Positions 17,170 to 25,881 of a DNA stretch of 64,000 bases are shown piece after piece. The stretch's first letter is position 1. Every line of letters begins with the position of its first letter. Source of the stretch: Candidatus Pristimantibacillus lignocellulolyticus (GTDB taxonomy: Bacteria > Bacillota > Bacilli > Paenibacillales > Paenibacillaceae); assembly GCA_023639215.1 (NCBI GenBank), contig CP097899.1:4646001-4710000 (forward strand). The letters are read 5' to 3'. The position numbers were made by a program, and so were the translations under genes. A model generated the notes under the pieces. It was not told the origin of the DNA. It saw only the letters and a list, made by a program, of their open reading frames with translations, and searched no databases.

Positions 17170-18208
17170 AATTCAATTCTCCTGTCTTTTGAATAAGCTG
17201 ATCAAGCTTCAAAGCAGCTTTTCCAGAATCAATGATTTCTGCTGCGATTTTCACACCTTCAGCATGAGTATTAGAAAGACCGCCAAGGTAGATACATGCT
17301 CCAGCATTGGCTAGCACAATATCACGATATCCATCACGACGTGTGCCATCAAATATTTCTCGAATGATTTGAGCGTTTTGAGCTGGCTCGCCTCCAAGTA
17401 CATCGGAAAGTGGACGTGTAACTAATCCTAATTGTTCTGGTGAAATATGATATGTGGTTACACTACCATCTTTCAATTCAGATACTTTCGTTGATGATGA
17501 AATACTAATCTCATCCAACCCATCGAAGCTACTGACAACAAGTGCTCGTGTTATTCCTAATTCCCGTAATACTTCCGCTATAATCTCAGTCTTACTAGCA
17601 TCATATAAACCTAGTAATTGACGATCTGCACCAGCAGGATTTGTAAGTGGGCCTAACATATTGAAAATCGTTCTTGTTCCGATTTCTTTACGTGGTCCAG
17701 CTGCATGCTTTAAGGAAGGATGATAAAGTTGAGCGAACATAAAGCAGATGCCTACTTCATCAAGACATGCTTTCGCTTGCTCTGGAGTAACGTTAATATT
17801 AACACCAAGTGCTTCAAGCACATCCGCACTACCGGATTTGCCTGACATTGCACGATTTCCATGTTTTGCAACCGTAATACCAGCAGCCGCTGCTATTAGT
17901 GAAGATGCTGTAGAAATATTGAACTTACTAATTCCGGATCCGCCAGTACCGCATGTATCTAGCAGTCCGCTTTGGTGACTATCGACATGATTAGAGAAGC
18001 TACGCATCACTTCTGCAAGCCCAGTAATTTCATCTTTTGTTTCACCCTTCATTCGAAGTGCTATCGCTGCAGCTCCGATTTGCGCAGAAGTAGCTTCTCC
18101 GTTCATAATTTGAGTCATCACGGATTGTGCTTCTGCTCGCGAAAGATCATTGCTAGATACTAGCTTAGCTATCGCTTGTTGCATACTTATTGCTTCGCTC
18201 ATATTCAT
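17159..18208 (-). CDS. trpD: Anthranilate phosphoribosyltransferase
   Basis: A 349-residue type III phosphoribosyltransferase that transfers phosphoribosyl from PRPP to anthranilate. LLDTCGTGGSG near residue 80 is the PRPP diphosphate loop, KHGNRAMSGKSGSADVLEALG near 110 the anthranilate site, and GPRKEIGTRTIFN near 170 the second motif. No TrpG glutaminase domain is fused, and no trpG lies in the window, matching the TRAP-regulated arrangement of B. subtilis. GGAGGGA precedes the ATG. Confidence 0.97.
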   Translation of the reverse strand: MNMSEAISMQQAIAKLVSSNDLSRAEAQSVMTQIMNGEATSAQIGAAAIALRMKGETKDEITGLAEVMRSFSNHVDSHQSGLLDTCGTGGSGISKFNISTASSLIAAAAGITVAKHGNRAMSGKSGSADVLEALGVNINVTPEQAKACLDEVGICFMFAQLYHPSLKHAAGPRKEIGTRTIFNMLGPLTNPAGADRQLLGLYDASKTEIIAEVLRELGITRALVVSSFDGLDEISISSSTKVSELKDGSVTTYHISPEQLGLVTRPLSDVLGGEPAQNAQIIREIFDGTRRDGYRDIVLANAGACIYLGGLSNTHAEGVKIAAEIIDSGKAALKLDQLIQKTGELNYVS

Positions 18209-18218
18209 CTATCCCTCC

Positions 18219-19766
18219 TTAATTTAACACTTCGTAATCAGTATTAATGGATGTTTTCAATTGCTCTTGTTTAGTACCAAACATTTGCTCAGCTGCACGA
18301 ATCGCTTTCAAACTTGCTTTTGCTTTATTCACAGTTTCCATATATTCACTTTCAGGATTAGAATCCCATACAATGCCTGCACCGCTCTGTACGTAAGCAC
18401 GATTATTTTGGAATATAATTGTACGAATTGTAATACAAGTGTCCATTGAACCACCGAAGCCAAGGTAGCCAATCGCACCAGCATAAGCACCACGCGCCTC
18501 ATTTTCTAACTCAGCGATAATTTCCATCGCACGTAGTTTCGGCGCTCCTGACACCGTTCCAGCTGGTAAACAAGATATAAATGCATCAAAGAAATCTTTA
18601 TCTTCACGTAATTTGCCGGACACATTCGATACGATGTGCATGACATGAGAATAACGTTCAACTTCCATAAACGTATCACAACGTACGGAACCAAACTCAG
18701 ATACTCTGCCGATGTCATTACGACCAAGATCAACAAGCATTAAATGCTCCGCTTTCTCTTTCTCATCAGCAAGCAAATCTTGCTCTAGTTGCTTATCTTC
18801 TTCAACTGTCTTACCACGCGGACGTGTGCCAGCAATTGGACGTGTTTCCACTTTACCGTTATTGACTTTCACAAGTGCTTCAGGAGAAGTACCTACGATG
18901 ACTTGTTCACCCATTTTCAAATAGTACATATATGGAGATGGGTTCATTACACGTAGTACACGATATACATGAAGCGGATCAACCGTTGTTTCTATACTGA
19001 AGCGTTGTGAAAGAACTACTTGGAATATATCACCAGCGCGGATATATTCTTTCGCTTGATGAATGTTATCTATAAACTTTTCTTTCGTAATATTCGATTC
19101 TACTTCCCCAAGATCTGGATCCAAATCCATAGATCCTCTAGGAATATCAGTAGCTACGTTCACTTGACTAATCTCTTCGATCATCGCCTCTATACGGCCA
19201 AGAGTACGGTTATATGCTTGCTCAATTTGTGCATCTGTTGATCCTTCTTCGATATGAACATTGCTAACTAATAGCAATTGTTGCTTCAAATGATCAAATA
19301 CGATAACTTGATCGCAGAACATAAATTGAATATCGTTCATATTGAGATCATCTACTCGGTGAGCAGGTAATTTCTCATAATATTGTAATAGATCATATCC
19401 AAAAAATCCGATAGCTCCACCTGTAAATGGAGGAAGCTCAGTATTAGCAGGAGTACGGAATGAACGTAACTTTGCTTTCAATAGTTCAATAGGTTTATCT
19501 GAAAGAATTGTCTTTTCGCCATTTTGCTCGAAAACCATCTCTCCATGTTTTCCATATAACATCAAGAACGGATCTGTTCCGATAAATGAATATCTAGCCC
19601 ATTTGGCGCCACCTTCAACACTCTCAAGTAAGAAAGCGTGCTCCTTTTTAGCAAAATGCTTAAACAATCGAATAGGAGTCTCAGTATCAGCCATAACCCG
19701 GCGTACAATTGGAATTAAATTATATTGATCAGCTAATGAAATAACTTGTTGTAATTCAGTAGACAT
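18219..19766 (-). CDS. trpE: Anthranilate synthase component I
   Basis: About 515 residues. It converts chorismate to anthranilate with ammonia delivered by a TrpG subunit encoded elsewhere. The C-terminal chorismate-binding domain has NPSPYMYYL, GTSPEALVKV, RPIAGTRPRG and GTVSGAPKLRAMEI. An N-terminal segment (LLESVEGGAKWARYSFIG) includes the conserved ESV-type tryptophan feedback region. The ATG at 19766 is preferred over an in-frame GTG at 19781; the ribosome-binding site (GAGAGTGAAGAG) is weak, which suits translational control by TRAP. The terminator of the leader ends about 70 bases before the ATG. Confidence 0.97.
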   Translation of the reverse strand: MSTELQQVISLADQYNLIPIVRRVMADTETPIRLFKHFAKKEHAFLLESVEGGAKWARYSFIGTDPFLMLYGKHGEMVFEQNGEKTILSDKPIELLKAKLRSFRTPANTELPPFTGGAIGFFGYDLLQYYEKLPAHRVDDLNMNDIQFMFCDQVIVFDHLKQQLLLVSNVHIEEGSTDAQIEQAYNRTLGRIEAMIEEISQVNVATDIPRGSMDLDPDLGEVESNITKEKFIDNIHQAKEYIRAGDIFQVVLSQRFSIETTVDPLHVYRVLRVMNPSPYMYYLKMGEQVIVGTSPEALVKVNNGKVETRPIAGTRPRGKTVEEDKQLEQDLLADEKEKAEHLMLVDLGRNDIGRVSEFGSVRCDTFMEVERYSHVMHIVSNVSGKLREDKDFFDAFISCLPAGTVSGAPKLRAMEIIAELENEARGAYAGAIGYLGFGGSMDTCITIRTIIFQNNRAYVQSGAGIVWDSNPESEYMETVNKAKASLKAIRAAEQMFGTKQEQLKTSINTDYEVLN

Positions 19767-20040
19767 ACTCTTCACTCTCACTTTCTAAGGCAAAAGCCCA
19801 ATCGATTTTGGATATGAAGATAGGGTAACTATCAAAAAAGGCCCCTGCTATCAGAGCAGGGACCATCGAAATTAAGTATGAAATAGAAATAAGCAATGAA
19901 CTACAGACTTTTCGTTCATACAATTTAACAACAGCTCTCTGTCGTTACAATTGTTACAACTCATCTGAGTTAATCCTATTCCTTGAACTCATCTCATCTC
20001 TTCTCGATAAAACCTATCTCTTCTAAACTCTTCTCATCTA
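19767..20040 (-). promoter_or_regulatory. TRAP-type attenuator leader of the trp operon
   Basis: From 20040 to 19988 there are exactly eleven triplet slots on a 5-base pitch (triplet plus 2-base spacer). Nine are GAG or TAG; slots six and seven (AGG, TTA) are degenerate. This matches the eleven-subunit TRAP ring, which wraps one NAG triplet per subunit. A strong terminator follows at 19834-19864. The expected logic is that tryptophan-bound TRAP covers the repeats, the antiterminator cannot form, and transcription stops before trpE. I could not identify the antiterminator pairing by eye. Confidence 0.85.
19834..19864 (-). terminator. trp leader attenuator terminator
   Basis: Stem of 10 bp, GGTCCCTGCT with AGCAGGGGCC (one G-T wobble pair), a 5-base loop and six U (19834-19839) on the minus strand. 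Confidence 0.92.
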
Positions 20041-20046
20041 ACTACT

Positions 20047-20076
20047 ACTATATCCCAATGAATATTATGATGTCAA
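20047..20076 (-). promoter_or_regulatory. Candidate internal trp promoter
   Basis: TTGACA (20076-20071), an 18-base spacer and TATAGT (20052-20047) lie just past the aroH stop. Transcription would begin near 20040, right at the first TRAP triplet. In B. subtilis about 35 bases precede the repeats, so this placement is unusual and the start may instead lie further upstream. Confidence 0.6.
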
Positions 20077-20081
20077 TGCTC

Positions 20082-20450
20082 TTATTTTTGAGCTAAATCT
20101 GGACGAAGAGCAATTGCTCCACCTTTGTAAACATGTTTAATTTCTGCTTGCGTTTTGTCCGTATTGACTAGCACCATCAATCGTACGCATTTTTCAAGGC
20201 TCCCTTTTACAGGAACTTCTAGTGCGCACATCTGTGGTACTAATTCCCACCCTGGTAATTGTCGAATCGCTTGTGCAGGGAATGCTTGATCAAGATCTTG
20301 CGTAACGGTAATAAATACACAAGAAATGTCTGCTGGGTTTACATTGTTTTGACTGACAATATCTTTAACCATATCTAAGGTAACTTCTTTAATAAGCTCG
20401 GCTTGATTTGACTCTACTGTTGCTGCTCCTCGGATTCCACGTACATTCAT
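20082..20450 (-). CDS. aroH: Chorismate mutase, AroH class
   Basis: A 122-residue monofunctional chorismate mutase of the trimeric AroH fold, turning chorismate into prephenate for the phenylalanine and tyrosine branches. VRGIRGAATVE at the N-terminus carries the active-site arginine, KCVRLMVLV near residue 85 the second one, and HVYKGGAIALRPDL the C-terminal tyrosine and strand. It follows aroB with a 2-base gap and is the last gene before the trp leader. Confidence 0.96.
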   Translation of the reverse strand: MNVRGIRGAATVESNQAELIKEVTLDMVKDIVSQNNVNPADISCVFITVTQDLDQAFPAQAIRQLPGWELVPQMCALEVPVKGSLEKCVRLMVLVNTDKTQAEIKHVYKGGAIALRPDLAQK

Positions 20451-20452
20451 AA

Positions 20453-21547
20453 TTAGCCCTCCTGCTTTAATTCTTCTATAATTTCACGTATCCATTCAAC
20501 TGGTACGTTTGGTTTAATTTCTACAGTACCAATTTCTGTTGGTACGACAAACACTGTTGTTCCTTCTGAAAACTTCTTATCATGCATCATTGCAGCTAAG
20601 ATTTCATCTGTATCGTATTGGCTTGGGATAGATGTTGGTAAACCACAGCTTTCAAGCGCTAAAGTTGTAACGCGCAGAAGTTCTTCTGATGCCCCATAAC
20701 GAACGCCTAACTTTGCCGAACCAATCATACCAATGCTTATCGCTTCACCATGCATTAGCTCGCCATAGCCCGCTACAGCTTCAAGCGCATGACCGATCGT
20801 ATGTCCCAGATTAAGAATGGCACGCAAACTATTTTCTTTCTCATCTTGCGAAACGACTTGAGCCTTCACGCTACATCCTTTGTATAGTGCGTATCCGAGA
20901 CTTTCAGGATCTTTCGCTACTAATCTATCAGCGTGTTCGATACACCAGTCTACGAACTCGGCATCCCAGATCAAACCATGCTTAACGACTTCAGCTAATC
21001 CTGATTTCACATCACGATCAGGTAAACTTTGCAAAGTGTTCAAATCATACAATACGAATTCAGGTTGATGAAAAGCACCGATAATATTTTTCGCTAACGG
21101 ATGATTTACTGCTACTTTACCACCTACACTACTATCATGAGCTAGAATCGTTGTTGGGATTTGAACGAATTTCACGCCGCGCATATAAGCCGCTGCTACA
21201 TAACCAGCTAAATCTCCAACTACGCCACCACCTAGTGCTACGATTGCAGATTTACGATCAAGTCCACCTTCTAAAGCAACTTTTACTAACAATTCAAGAT
21301 TAGCTAGAGACTTAGACTGTTCTCCCGCAGCTACTACTGCTGTTACAACGTTAAAGCCATCTTCTCTTAGCGATTGTGCTAATCGATCAAGATATTTTGG
21401 GGCTACATTCTCATCAGTTACAATCATAAGTGGTGATTTTTTACTAATACCATGATTCGAGAAATAAGTAGCAACCGTGTCAAGCAAGCCTGATCCGATA
21501 TAGATTGGATAAGAGCGGTCACCAAGTTCAACCATTAATTTATGCAT
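20453..21547 (-). CDS. aroB: 3-dehydroquinate synthase
   Basis: A 364-residue NAD+- and metal-dependent enzyme, the second step of the shikimate pathway. ALGGGVVGDLAGYVAA near residue 100 is the NAD-binding glycine-rich loop. The metal ligands are in KHGLIWDAEF, LNLGHTIGHALE and MHGEAISIGM. The ATG at 21547 with GGAGAG upstream gives the normal N-terminus; a longer reading frame back to 21637 runs inside aroC and is discarded. Confidence 0.97.
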   Translation of the reverse strand: MHKLMVELGDRSYPIYIGSGLLDTVATYFSNHGISKKSPLMIVTDENVAPKYLDRLAQSLREDGFNVVTAVVAAGEQSKSLANLELLVKVALEGGLDRKSAIVALGGGVVGDLAGYVAAAYMRGVKFVQIPTTILAHDSSVGGKVAVNHPLAKNIIGAFHQPEFVLYDLNTLQSLPDRDVKSGLAEVVKHGLIWDAEFVDWCIEHADRLVAKDPESLGYALYKGCSVKAQVVSQDEKENSLRAILNLGHTIGHALEAVAGYGELMHGEAISIGMIGSAKLGVRYGASEELLRVTTLALESCGLPTSIPSQYDTDEILAAMMHDKKFSEGTTVFVVPTEIGTVEIKPNVPVEWIREIIEELKQEG

Positions 21548-21548
21548 A

Positions 21549-22718
21549 TTAATATCTCTCCAATTGTTCTTTATAACTATTATAATTGGCATGAATCTCT
21601 TCGATAGAGTCTCCGCCGAATTTTTCCAGAAATGCACGAGCGACTTCCCAAGCTACCACATGTTCCATTACTACACTTGCAGCAGGAACAGCACAGCTAT
21701 CAGAACGCTCGACTTGAGCGGTAAAAGCTTCTTTTGTATCAATATCAATACTACGAAGAGGCTTGTACAAAGTTGGAATTGGCTTCATCACACCTCTTAC
21801 AACAATTTGCTCTCCATTAGTCATTCCACCTTCAAATCCACCAAGTCGGTTCGTTGCACGATGATAACCTTTCTCAGCAGTATAAAGTATTTCATCATGT
21901 ACTTGAGAACCACGAATTTTCGCAGCTTCAAATCCAATCCCGATCTCTACACCCTTAAATGCGTTAATAGAAACGACTGCTTGAGCGATTCTAGCATCTA
22001 GCTTTCGGTCATACTGAACATGACTTCCTAGACCAATCGGAACACCTTCAATAATACATTCCACGATTCCACCAATAGAATCGCCTTCTTGCTTAATTTG
22101 ATCGATGTAAGCAGTCATTTTTTCTTCAGTTGCTTTATCTACGACACGAACAGAAGATTCTTCTGTCAGAGCAATCAGTTCATCAACAGGAAGTTGATTA
22201 GGTGGTGCAACGATTTCACCGATTCGAATAACTTGTCCAGCAACTTTAATACCGAACTCGGCAAGAAATTGACGGGCAACCGCACCAACAGCTACACGAG
22301 CAGCTGTTTCACGAGCACTAGAGCGTTCTAGAATATTACGAAGATCATGTTGATTGTATTTCAATCCACCATTAAGATCTGCATGTCCAGGACGCGGTCG
22401 ATGAACACGACGTTTGGTTTCATCGTTACCTTCAATAGGCTCAATATTCATTACTTTAGTCCAATGTGTCCAGTCATTATTGGCAACAACAATCGCGATC
22501 GGAGCTCCTGTTGTCTTCCCATGACGCACACCACCAACAATATCAGCTGTATCTTTTTCGATTTGCATACGGCGACCACGTCCGTGACCTTTTTGTCTAC
22601 GTTGTAGTTGGAAGTTCAATTCCTCGAAATCAAGGTTTAAATTACTTGGTAGTCCTTCTATAATTGTGGTCAATTGAGGCCCGTGGGTTTCCCCAGCTGT
22701 CAAATATCGTAAACTCAA
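21549..22718 (-). CDS. aroC: Chorismate synthase
   Basis: About 389 residues; makes chorismate from EPSP with reduced flavin. The N-terminus SLRYLTAGETHGPQL, RRQKGHGRGRRM, DLNGGLKYNQHDLRNILERSS and RPIPTLYKPL-like segments are all typical. It is called aroF in B. subtilis nomenclature. The start is most likely TTG at 22718, eight bases after GAGGGGG, which begins the protein exactly where homologues begin. A sigma-A promoter at 22784-22812 gives a leader of about 60 bases. Confidence 0.97.
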   Translation of the reverse strand: MSLRYLTAGETHGPQLTTIIEGLPSNLNLDFEELNFQLQRRQKGHGRGRRMQIEKDTADIVGGVRHGKTTGAPIAIVVANNDWTHWTKVMNIEPIEGNDETKRRVHRPRPGHADLNGGLKYNQHDLRNILERSSARETAARVAVGAVARQFLAEFGIKVAGQVIRIGEIVAPPNQLPVDELIALTEESSVRVVDKATEEKMTAYIDQIKQEGDSIGGIVECIIEGVPIGLGSHVQYDRKLDARIAQAVVSINAFKGVEIGIGFEAAKIRGSQVHDEILYTAEKGYHRATNRLGGFEGGMTNGEQIVVRGVMKPIPTLYKPLRSIDIDTKEAFTAQVERSDSCAVPAASVVMEHVVAWEVARAFLEKFGGDSIEEIHANYNSYKEQLERY

Positions 22719-22783
22719 CAATAGTTCCCCCTCTACAAGCAGAACTTCCTGCTCTCCATTTAATCCCGTAAACATCTTTGCTC

Positions 22784-22812
22784 ATTATAGTACAGCACTG
22801 CTAGTTTGACAA
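22784..22812 (-). promoter_or_regulatory. Sigma-A promoter of the aro operon
   Basis: TTGTCA (22812-22807), a 17-base spacer and TATAAT (22789-22784). The start would be near 22777, which fits the TTG start of aroC at 22718. Confidence 0.8.
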
Positions 22813-22815
22813 GAA

Positions 22816-22833
22816 AGCGTATAGCTTTACGCT
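22816..22833. promoter_or_regulatory. Inverted repeat next to the aro promoter
   Basis: AGCGTA, six bases, TACGCT, placed directly upstream of the -35 box. The location suits an activator or repressor site; the regulator is unknown. Confidence 0.35.
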
Positions 22834-22949
22834 ATGTAATCGTTTCTATATATTATCCCATTTCTGCCTGATTAACTATATAATTATCTTAATATATGTG
22901 CGATAGCTCTTAGTGAGGGTTATTGATAATAAGTTTAGTTGGTGATCAT

Positions 22950-23441
22950 ATGAATAAGGTTCTCATTATTGGTAGTGTGGCTAGTGGTAAGACAACATTA
23001 GCGAGGCAATTATCGAAAAAACTTAATATACCCTGGTATGAACTCGACTCTATTGTTTATCATCAAACTGCTCTAGAGCGTTATAAACGTAGTGCGGCTG
23101 AACAGGTTGAGACAATTATAGAAATTAATCAAAATGGAGATTGGATATTTGAAGGAGTGGATCGTCTATCGTATCAATGTTTATACGAGATGGCAGATAC
23201 GATTGTATTTCTTGATACACCGCTATGGAAGCGAAAAATTCGAATATTCAGCCGGTTTGTTAAACAACAACTTGGTATAGAAAAGAGTAACTATACATCG
23301 GATCTTAAAATGTTAAGAATGATGTATCAATGGACGCAAGGTTTTGAAAATGATAGAGCCCAGTTTGAAGCCAAGTTGCAATTATTTGAGAGTAAAGTTA
23401 TTAGGCTACATAACAATAATGAGATGATAATGAAACTTTAA
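22950..23441 (+). CDS. P-loop kinase-like protein (adenylate kinase/shikimate kinase fold)
   Basis: About 163 residues. A Walker A loop IIGSVASGKTTLARQLSKKL at the N-terminus, ELDSIVYH (nucleoside-kinase-like DxxxW/H region) and TIVFLDTPLWKRKIRI place it with the topology-modulation/FlaR-like family of small P-loop kinases. The substrate is unknown. The ATG at 22950 begins the domain directly, but its ribosome-binding site is weak. It is the only plus-strand gene in this conserved block and separates cheR from aroC. Confidence 0.8.
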   Translation: MNKVLIIGSVASGKTTLARQLSKKLNIPWYELDSIVYHQTALERYKRSAAEQVETIIEINQNGDWIFEGVDRLSYQCLYEMADTIVFLDTPLWKRKIRIFSRFVKQQLGIEKSNYTSDLKMLRMMYQWTQGFENDRAQFEAKLQLFESKVIRLHNNNEMIMKL

Positions 23442-23455
23442 CTAAACAAATATAC

Positions 23456-23502
23456 AAAAATGAGCTAAAGGGTCTGTTAAGATAGCCTTTAGCTCATTTT
23501 TT
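23456..23502. terminator. Bidirectional terminator between the kinase gene and cheR
   Basis: AAAAATGAGCTAAAGG and its complement (CCTTTAGCTCATTTTTT) flank a short loop, with U-runs in both directions. It serves two convergent genes. Confidence 0.9.
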
Positions 23503-23529
23503 CTATAAATAGTATAAGTGCGTATGCAA

Positions 23530-24309
23530 TTATAATTTACGATAGAAGAAAGTATCCACCGTTTCAAATCCGTACTGTGAAGGAGTGAATATTTGTTCCG
23601 TACTTCCAACGAACAATAAGCCTCCTGGTTTCAAAGCTTTTGCGAATTTATGATACAACTCATTTTTCGCTTCTTCTGTGAAATAGATCATCACATTACG
23701 ACAAACGATAAGATCAAAGTCTTTATCGAAAGTATCGAACAGTAAATTTTGTTGTTTGAACTGTACCGCTTTCTTTAATGAATCAACGACAGAGAAAACG
23801 CCCTCTTCTTCTTGGAAATATTTCTGACGAAACAGTTGCGGAACATCACGAATCGAACGGTCAAGATAAAAACCTTGAGTTGCCTTTGCTAGAACACCTG
23901 CATCAAGATCCGTTGCAAGTAAATGCGTCTTTTGCAAAGCATGTAATTCATTCAATATCATAGCAAGTGTATACGGTTCTTCACCTGTAGAACAAGCTGC
24001 GCTCCATATTTTCACTCGATTATTCGTTTGAATCATCTCAGGTAAAAACTTTGTTCGAAGTGTTTCCCAGCGTTGTGGATTTCTCCAAAACTCCGATACA
24101 TTGATTGTCATCCGATCAAGAAATTCATCTAACAATACTTTGTTTTGTGATAGTTGTTGAAAGTAACTGTCAAATGTCTGGAAACCGTGTTTCATCCGTA
24201 ATGTAGTTAGACGTCTTTTCATTTGTGCTTCTTTATATAAGGAAAGATCAATATCTGTTTTTTTCTTAATCTGATCTATGAATCTAGAAAAATCTAAATC
24301 TTCTGACAT
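23530..24309 (-). CDS. cheR: Chemotaxis protein methyltransferase
   Basis: A 259-residue SAM-dependent enzyme that methylates glutamates on chemoreceptors for adaptation. The N-terminal helical domain (about 1-70) precedes the methyltransferase domain with IWSAACSTGEEPYTLAM near residue 105, ATDLDAGVLAKA, and CRNVMIYF near 203. It lies where B. subtilis has it, between ndk and the aro genes; no other chemotaxis gene is nearby. Confidence 0.95.
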   Translation of the reverse strand: MSEDLDFSRFIDQIKKKTDIDLSLYKEAQMKRRLTTLRMKHGFQTFDSYFQQLSQNKVLLDEFLDRMTINVSEFWRNPQRWETLRTKFLPEMIQTNNRVKIWSAACSTGEEPYTLAMILNELHALQKTHLLATDLDAGVLAKATQGFYLDRSIRDVPQLFRQKYFQEEEGVFSVVDSLKKAVQFKQQNLLFDTFDKDFDLIVCRNVMIYFTEEAKNELYHKFAKALKPGGLLFVGSTEQIFTPSQYGFETVDTFFYRKL

Positions 24310-24331
24310 AACCTAGCCTCCAAAGCTCATG

Positions 24332-24775
24332 TTAAATCCAGCGCTGAATCGTATGTTCGAACGAAACAAGCTCGTTCTCGTTGAAAAACAATTGAATTTC
24401 TCGTTCAGCATTTTCAGCAGAATCAGAACCGTGTATAAGGTTAAAGTTAGTATGAACAGCAAAATCAGAACGAATCGTACCCGGAAAAGCTTCGACAGCA
24501 TCGGTTTTACCAATCATAGCTCTTGATAAGGCAATGACATTATCACCTGACCAGACCATCGCAAATACGGGACCAGAAGTAATAAACTTAAGTAATGGCT
24601 CGTAGAAAGACTTACCCTTATGCTCACCATAATGTGTTTCTGCTAGTTCAGTCGAGATCATCATAAACTTAGCAGCATTAAGTTGTAGACCTTTCTTCTC
24701 AAAACGCGAAACAATTTCACCAATTAAACCTCTTTGTACTCCATCAGGCTTAATCATTAAAAACGTTCTTTCCAC
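24332..24775 (-). CDS. ndk: Nucleoside diphosphate kinase
   Basis: A 147-residue enzyme exchanging gamma-phosphate between nucleoside di- and triphosphates. ERTFLMIKPDGVQRGLIGEI at the N-terminus and the phospho-accepting histidine in NLIHGSDS near 117 are diagnostic. It lies between hepT and cheR, as in B. subtilis, with a short gap on each side. Confidence 0.97.
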   Translation of the reverse strand: MERTFLMIKPDGVQRGLIGEIVSRFEKKGLQLNAAKFMMISTELAETHYGEHKGKSFYEPLLKFITSGPVFAMVWSGDNVIALSRAMIGKTDAVEAFPGTIRSDFAVHTNFNLIHGSDSAENAEREIQLFFNENELVSFEHTIQRWI

Positions 24776-24807
24776 AATATATGCCCCTTCCCCTAGTAAG
24801 CGGTATA

Positions 24808-25782
24808 TTAATAATTGCGTTTCCCCACGAAATGTGCGATATCAACAAGGTTCTTCTTGGCTGGAATCGTTGGCAGTTCTTCAAGCACTGCAAGTGCTTT
24901 AGCAATATAACGATTTGCCATGTCCTCTGCCATTTGGCTACCTTTACTATTACGAATAAGTTGGATAGCTCTTTTCGTATTAGCTGAATCTCCATTTGCA
25001 TGAATATTACGAATTTCGACTAATAGATCATCACGAATGTCTTCATCTTGAAGTGCCAAAATAACAGGCAAAGTAATATTTCCTTGCCTCATATCTGAAC
25101 CTGGTGGCTTACCGAGCTGTTTCTCTGTTCCATATAGGTCAAGTAGATCATCAATGATCTGAAATGCCATCCCAACATTATAACCATAACGATATAATGC
25201 ATTATATTGCTGTGGAGTACAACCCGCTACAATACCACCTAATTGTGTGCTTATAGCAAGTAATAATGCTGTTTTCCGGCGAATACGTAATAAGTAATTG
25301 CGCACTGTTTGATTCGTATTGAAGAAATCACGGATCTGTTCCATTTCCCCAATACACATTTGAACTAGTGCCTTCGAAAGCATTGTATGTACATCTTTAT
25401 TCTCAATTAATGAAATCTGTGTCAGAGCTTTGCCATGGATATAATCACCTGTATACATCGCAATGCGATTATCCCATTTTGACTTCACTGTAAGCTGGCC
25501 TCGACGTGTCTCTGCATCATCAATTACATCGTCATGAACAAGAGAAGCCATATGGATTAACTCTAAAGTTACAGCCACAGTCTTCAGGTCATTCAAGTTG
25601 TACGTGCCGAATTTACCACCAAGCAATACGAAAACAGGACGAATCCTCTTTCCACCCGCTTTAAGTAAATGGAGCGCAGCCTCAGACAACAATGGTTGCT
25701 CATCTGTTACAACTCGTTCTAGCTCATTCTCTATTTTGTTAATGTCGCCCTTCATCTTGGCGTATATTTCTAATAGTTTCAT
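24808..25782 (-). CDS. hepT: Heptaprenyl diphosphate synthase component II
   Basis: A 324-residue trans-prenyltransferase that, with HepS, extends farnesyl diphosphate to the C35 side chain of menaquinone-7. The first aspartate-rich motif is in LVHDDVIDDAETRRG near 83 and the second in FQIIDDLLDLYGT near 210. KAGGKRIRPVFVLL is the allylic-substrate site. Its partner hepS lies two genes upstream with menG between, forming a menaquinone tail-and-methylation operon. Confidence 0.95.
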   Translation of the reverse strand: MKLLEIYAKMKGDINKIENELERVVTDEQPLLSEAALHLLKAGGKRIRPVFVLLGGKFGTYNLNDLKTVAVTLELIHMASLVHDDVIDDAETRRGQLTVKSKWDNRIAMYTGDYIHGKALTQISLIENKDVHTMLSKALVQMCIGEMEQIRDFFNTNQTVRNYLLRIRRKTALLLAISTQLGGIVAGCTPQQYNALYRYGYNVGMAFQIIDDLLDLYGTEKQLGKPPGSDMRQGNITLPVILALQDEDIRDDLLVEIRNIHANGDSANTKRAIQLIRNSKGSQMAEDMANRYIAKALAVLEELPTIPAKKNLVDIAHFVGKRNY

Positions 25783-25881
25783 GATCTCACCTTTTGAATA
25801 GCTCTAGGTTACTATATATCATAGCTTCTAACTTGGTTGAATCTTATCTGTTGTTTCTAGAATAGTATGATGATATCCTTA

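Noticed and set aside
19767..20040. A T-box or ribosome-mediated leader-peptide attenuator for trp
   Set aside because: No T-box consensus and no Trp-rich leader peptide are visible; the evenly spaced NAG triplets fit TRAP, and mtrB is present.
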